DNA of 13,724 nucleotides from JBEKIK01 sp050013075. GTDB taxonomy: Bacteria; Planctomycetota; Planctomycetia; Pirellulales; Thermoguttaceae. The notes beneath the pieces are model-generated. The model was not told the DNA's origin. It worked only from the letters and a program-made list of their open reading frames with translations, and made no database searches. Position numbers and translations under genes: made by a program. The stretch's first letter is position 1. Each line of letters starts with the position of its first letter. Below, one piece after another: positions 12,139-13,724 of this stretch. The stretch lies in NCBI GenBank assembly GCA_050013075.1, contig JBEKFZ010000108.1, forward strand, positions 1-13,724, read 5' to 3'.

Positions 12139-13590
12139 CTATTCCAGTCCCAGACTTCGCAAATATGCCGTACGTTGTCGATCCACCCCCCTTTTTTCCG
12201 TTATTTCCCGCCATTGTTTTGCGGCTTTTAACAGGGCATCCGCTGGGGAAACCTCTCCGCGAACGGCCGATTGAACGGCCTCATCAAGGGCGGCGAGATA
12301 TTCTTCCCGGCCGGGTAGGCTGAAGGCCAGCCATTGCTCGTTGTGCAAGGTATCGGCTGCCGATTCCGCATATTTCGCGGCCGCCGCCGGTGGAACGGCC
12401 TTTTCGACCCAGAGCATGGGTTGTTTCAGGTGCGAACGCCGAAACAGCGTGGTCGCCGGGCTGGAAGGGCTGATTTGCGGACTGTTTTGCTCGCCGGAAA
12501 GCCATACAAGCAATTGAAAAGCCGCCTCTTGTTGGGTGGATTGTTTTGAGACCATCCCCACCCGGCCCGCCAAACTCAAAAACGGCACGCGGGAATTTTC
12601 ATCTTCAGCACGAGTTTCCCAGGCTTGATTATTGATGTTATAGGCTTTGTTCGAGCCGGGCAGTTCAAAAAAACCGACCGGAATTTGTGATTGCCCGGCA
12701 ACGGCGGATTTTTCGCCAGGATGTCGATCGGCGGCCGAGGGCCAGGCGATTGCCATGCCGCATTTTCCCTGCCAAAAAGCCGCGCGCACGGCCGCGGGAT
12801 CGGATTGCAACGCCTCCGAGGTCCCAAGTTTTGCCGCCGCCGTTAGTTCCTCTAACGCCCGAACCATGGGCGGACCGGCCACAAGCGGCTCCATGCTCTT
12901 TATATTGAACAACGTTGAATAGTTATCGCGATGTTTGGCATAAGGAGCCGCCCGGGCAAGTAAAACCAACCCGGCCCAACCCGGCCCCAGCGGTTCGGCC
13001 GTGCCGGACCATGGAGACTCGGCGGTCGATTGTTTCATGCCGGCCAGGAGTTTAGCCAGTTCCTGATATTCGGTCCAGGTTTGCGGAGGCTTGCGGTTTA
13101 ACTGTTCCAAAAGATCAACACGATAATAAATAACAAACATCGGCGAACCGAAAGGCACTGCCACGACTTCGCCGCCCCAGCCGATCTCCTGCTGGCGCAA
13201 TAGATCGAAAATGTCGGCCCATTGGGCGGTTTTCTGCATCGACGCCGGCAGGGGAACGATCATTTTTTGCTCGGCGAAAAGAGCGATAAAACGCGGATCG
13301 CAGAGCACGGCATCGGCCGGAATGTTTTCAGTCGATAGGGATTCGACAAGGTCTTTTTCATCAATTTGCAGGACTTCAACCTCTGCGCCGGTTTGGGAAT
13401 TCCATTCGCCCTGCAATCGGGTGACGGCCGCGGCAAGTTCAGGGTCCCCGGCCACGGCAAGTTTTAATTTTATTCCCGATAAAGGTAATTTCTCCGCTGG
13501 CGCGGTGGAACTTGGGCTGGAACCGGAGCACCCTGCCAAACATAATAAAAAAAACACAACCCCTGCAATACGAAGATAACAGGTTTTCAC
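12139..13590 (-). CDS. Lipoprotein extracellular solute-binding protein (family 1)
   Basis: The 483-residue protein starts at GTG 13590 with a lipoprotein signal: KTCYLR, a hydrophobic core, then lipobox LAGC with Cys21 as the lipidated residue. The mature part has KLKLAVAGDPELAAAVTRLQGEWNSQTGAEVEV (about 41-73), the first lobe strand and helix of solute-binding folds, and VVAVPFGSPMFVIYYRVDLLEQLNRKPPQTWTEYQELAKLL (about 142-182), the hallmark of family 1 (MalE-type) proteins. It should bind a carbohydrate-like or other small solute outside the cytoplasmic membrane and deliver it to an ABC permease. No permease or ATPase is in the window. A weak AGGAAAG lies about 12 nt before the start. The partial gene upstream is on the same strand 33 bp away, so the two may be an operon. 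Confidence 0.87.
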   Translation of the reverse strand: MKTCYLRIAGVVFFLLCLAGCSGSSPSSTAPAEKLPLSGIKLKLAVAGDPELAAAVTRLQGEWNSQTGAEVEVLQIDEKDLVESLSTENIPADAVLCDPRFIALFAEQKMIVPLPASMQKTAQWADIFDLLRQQEIGWGGEVVAVPFGSPMFVIYYRVDLLEQLNRKPPQTWTEYQELAKLLAGMKQSTAESPWSGTAEPLGPGWAGLVLLARAAPYAKHRDNYSTLFNIKSMEPLVAGPPMVRALEELTAAAKLGTSEALQSDPAAVRAAFWQGKCGMAIAWPSAADRHPGEKSAVAGQSQIPVGFFELPGSNKAYNINNQAWETRAEDENSRVPFLSLAGRVGMVSKQSTQQEAAFQLLVWLSGEQNSPQISPSSPATTLFRRSHLKQPMLWVEKAVPPAAAAKYAESAADTLHNEQWLAFSLPGREEYLAALDEAVQSAVRGEVSPADALLKAAKQWREITEKRGVDRQRTAYLRSLGLE

Positions 13591-13623
13591 CTTGTCACTG
13601 CACTTTCCTAAAAAATGATCACA

Positions 13624-13724
13624 TTAATTTGCAAGGCCGAGCAGTTGATTGACGAGGGCGCGAATTTTTCGCGGCAGGCGTCGGCAACTGGCAGCGGCCA
13701 AAAATTCGGCGCGGATGATGTTGC
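13624..13724 (-). CDS. C-terminal end of an unidentified protein
   Basis: An open frame enters from the right edge and ends at TAA (13626-13624), 33 bp before the solute-binding protein start. The visible 32 residues include NIIRAEFLAAASCRRLPRK and end LVNQLLGLAN; they are basic and helical. No family can be recognised from so short an end, and the reading frame could be chance. Position and strand fit an operon with the solute-binding protein. Confidence 0.45.
   Translation of the reverse strand, partial: NIIRAEFLAAASCRRLPRKIRALVNQLLGLAN

Overview
The window looks like chromosomal DNA from a planctomycete, probably an uncultured Pirellulales-type lineage. This is inferred from content, not from a search. 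Supporting signs are a PknB-type kinase with one membrane helix and a predicted beta-helix ectodomain, a small FHA protein, an integrase remnant of the 'PKYRWHKGS...YLG' type, a HicB-like ribbon-helix-helix protein with a long N-terminal domain, many weak Shine-Dalgarno sites, and intergenic DNA full of palindromes and degenerate 7-base repeats. Most genes are moderately GC-rich. Two stretches are clearly AT-rich: about 1380-2122, which holds a toxin-antitoxin pair, and about 4800-5400, which has no genes.

Left part (1-2122): the end of a small response regulator with a rho-independent terminator; a decayed integrase-type gene on the minus strand with an in-frame stop; tRNA-Val(UAC), whose 3' end faces that remnant; and an AT-rich Phd/YefM-RelE/ParE toxin-antitoxin operon with a readable promoter and an overlapping operator palindrome. 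This resembles the scar of an integrative element at a tRNA gene, followed by an acquired toxin-antitoxin module.

Middle part (2123-7566): a membrane Ser/Thr protein kinase on the minus strand; about 700 bases of gene-free DNA with nested palindromes; a ribbon-helix-helix protein on the plus strand; a foldable hairpin element; the RNase P RNA gene rnpB on the minus strand; and a YhcC-type radical SAM protein on the minus strand whose last 21 residues are encoded by intergenic-type repeats.

Right part (7567-13724): a plus-strand run of FHA protein, RsgA and HflX. The last two are ribosome-associated GTPases; the FHA stop abuts the rsgA start, and two copies of a palindromic repeat separate rsgA from hflX. 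A terminator, a large palindrome and a short-chain dehydrogenase/reductase follow. On the minus strand are tRNA-Ala(CGC) with a good promoter, a lipoprotein solute-binding protein, and the 3' end of an unidentified gene.

Functional themes are translation and RNA metabolism (two tRNAs, rnpB, rsgA, hflX) and phospho-signalling (response regulator, kinase, FHA). No complete new defence or mobile system is visible. The most unusual material is the repeat landscape: a 20-bp palindrome family with a compensatory arm change, period-7 tracts at several gene boundaries, and an element after the ribbon-helix-helix gene that can fold in two ways.
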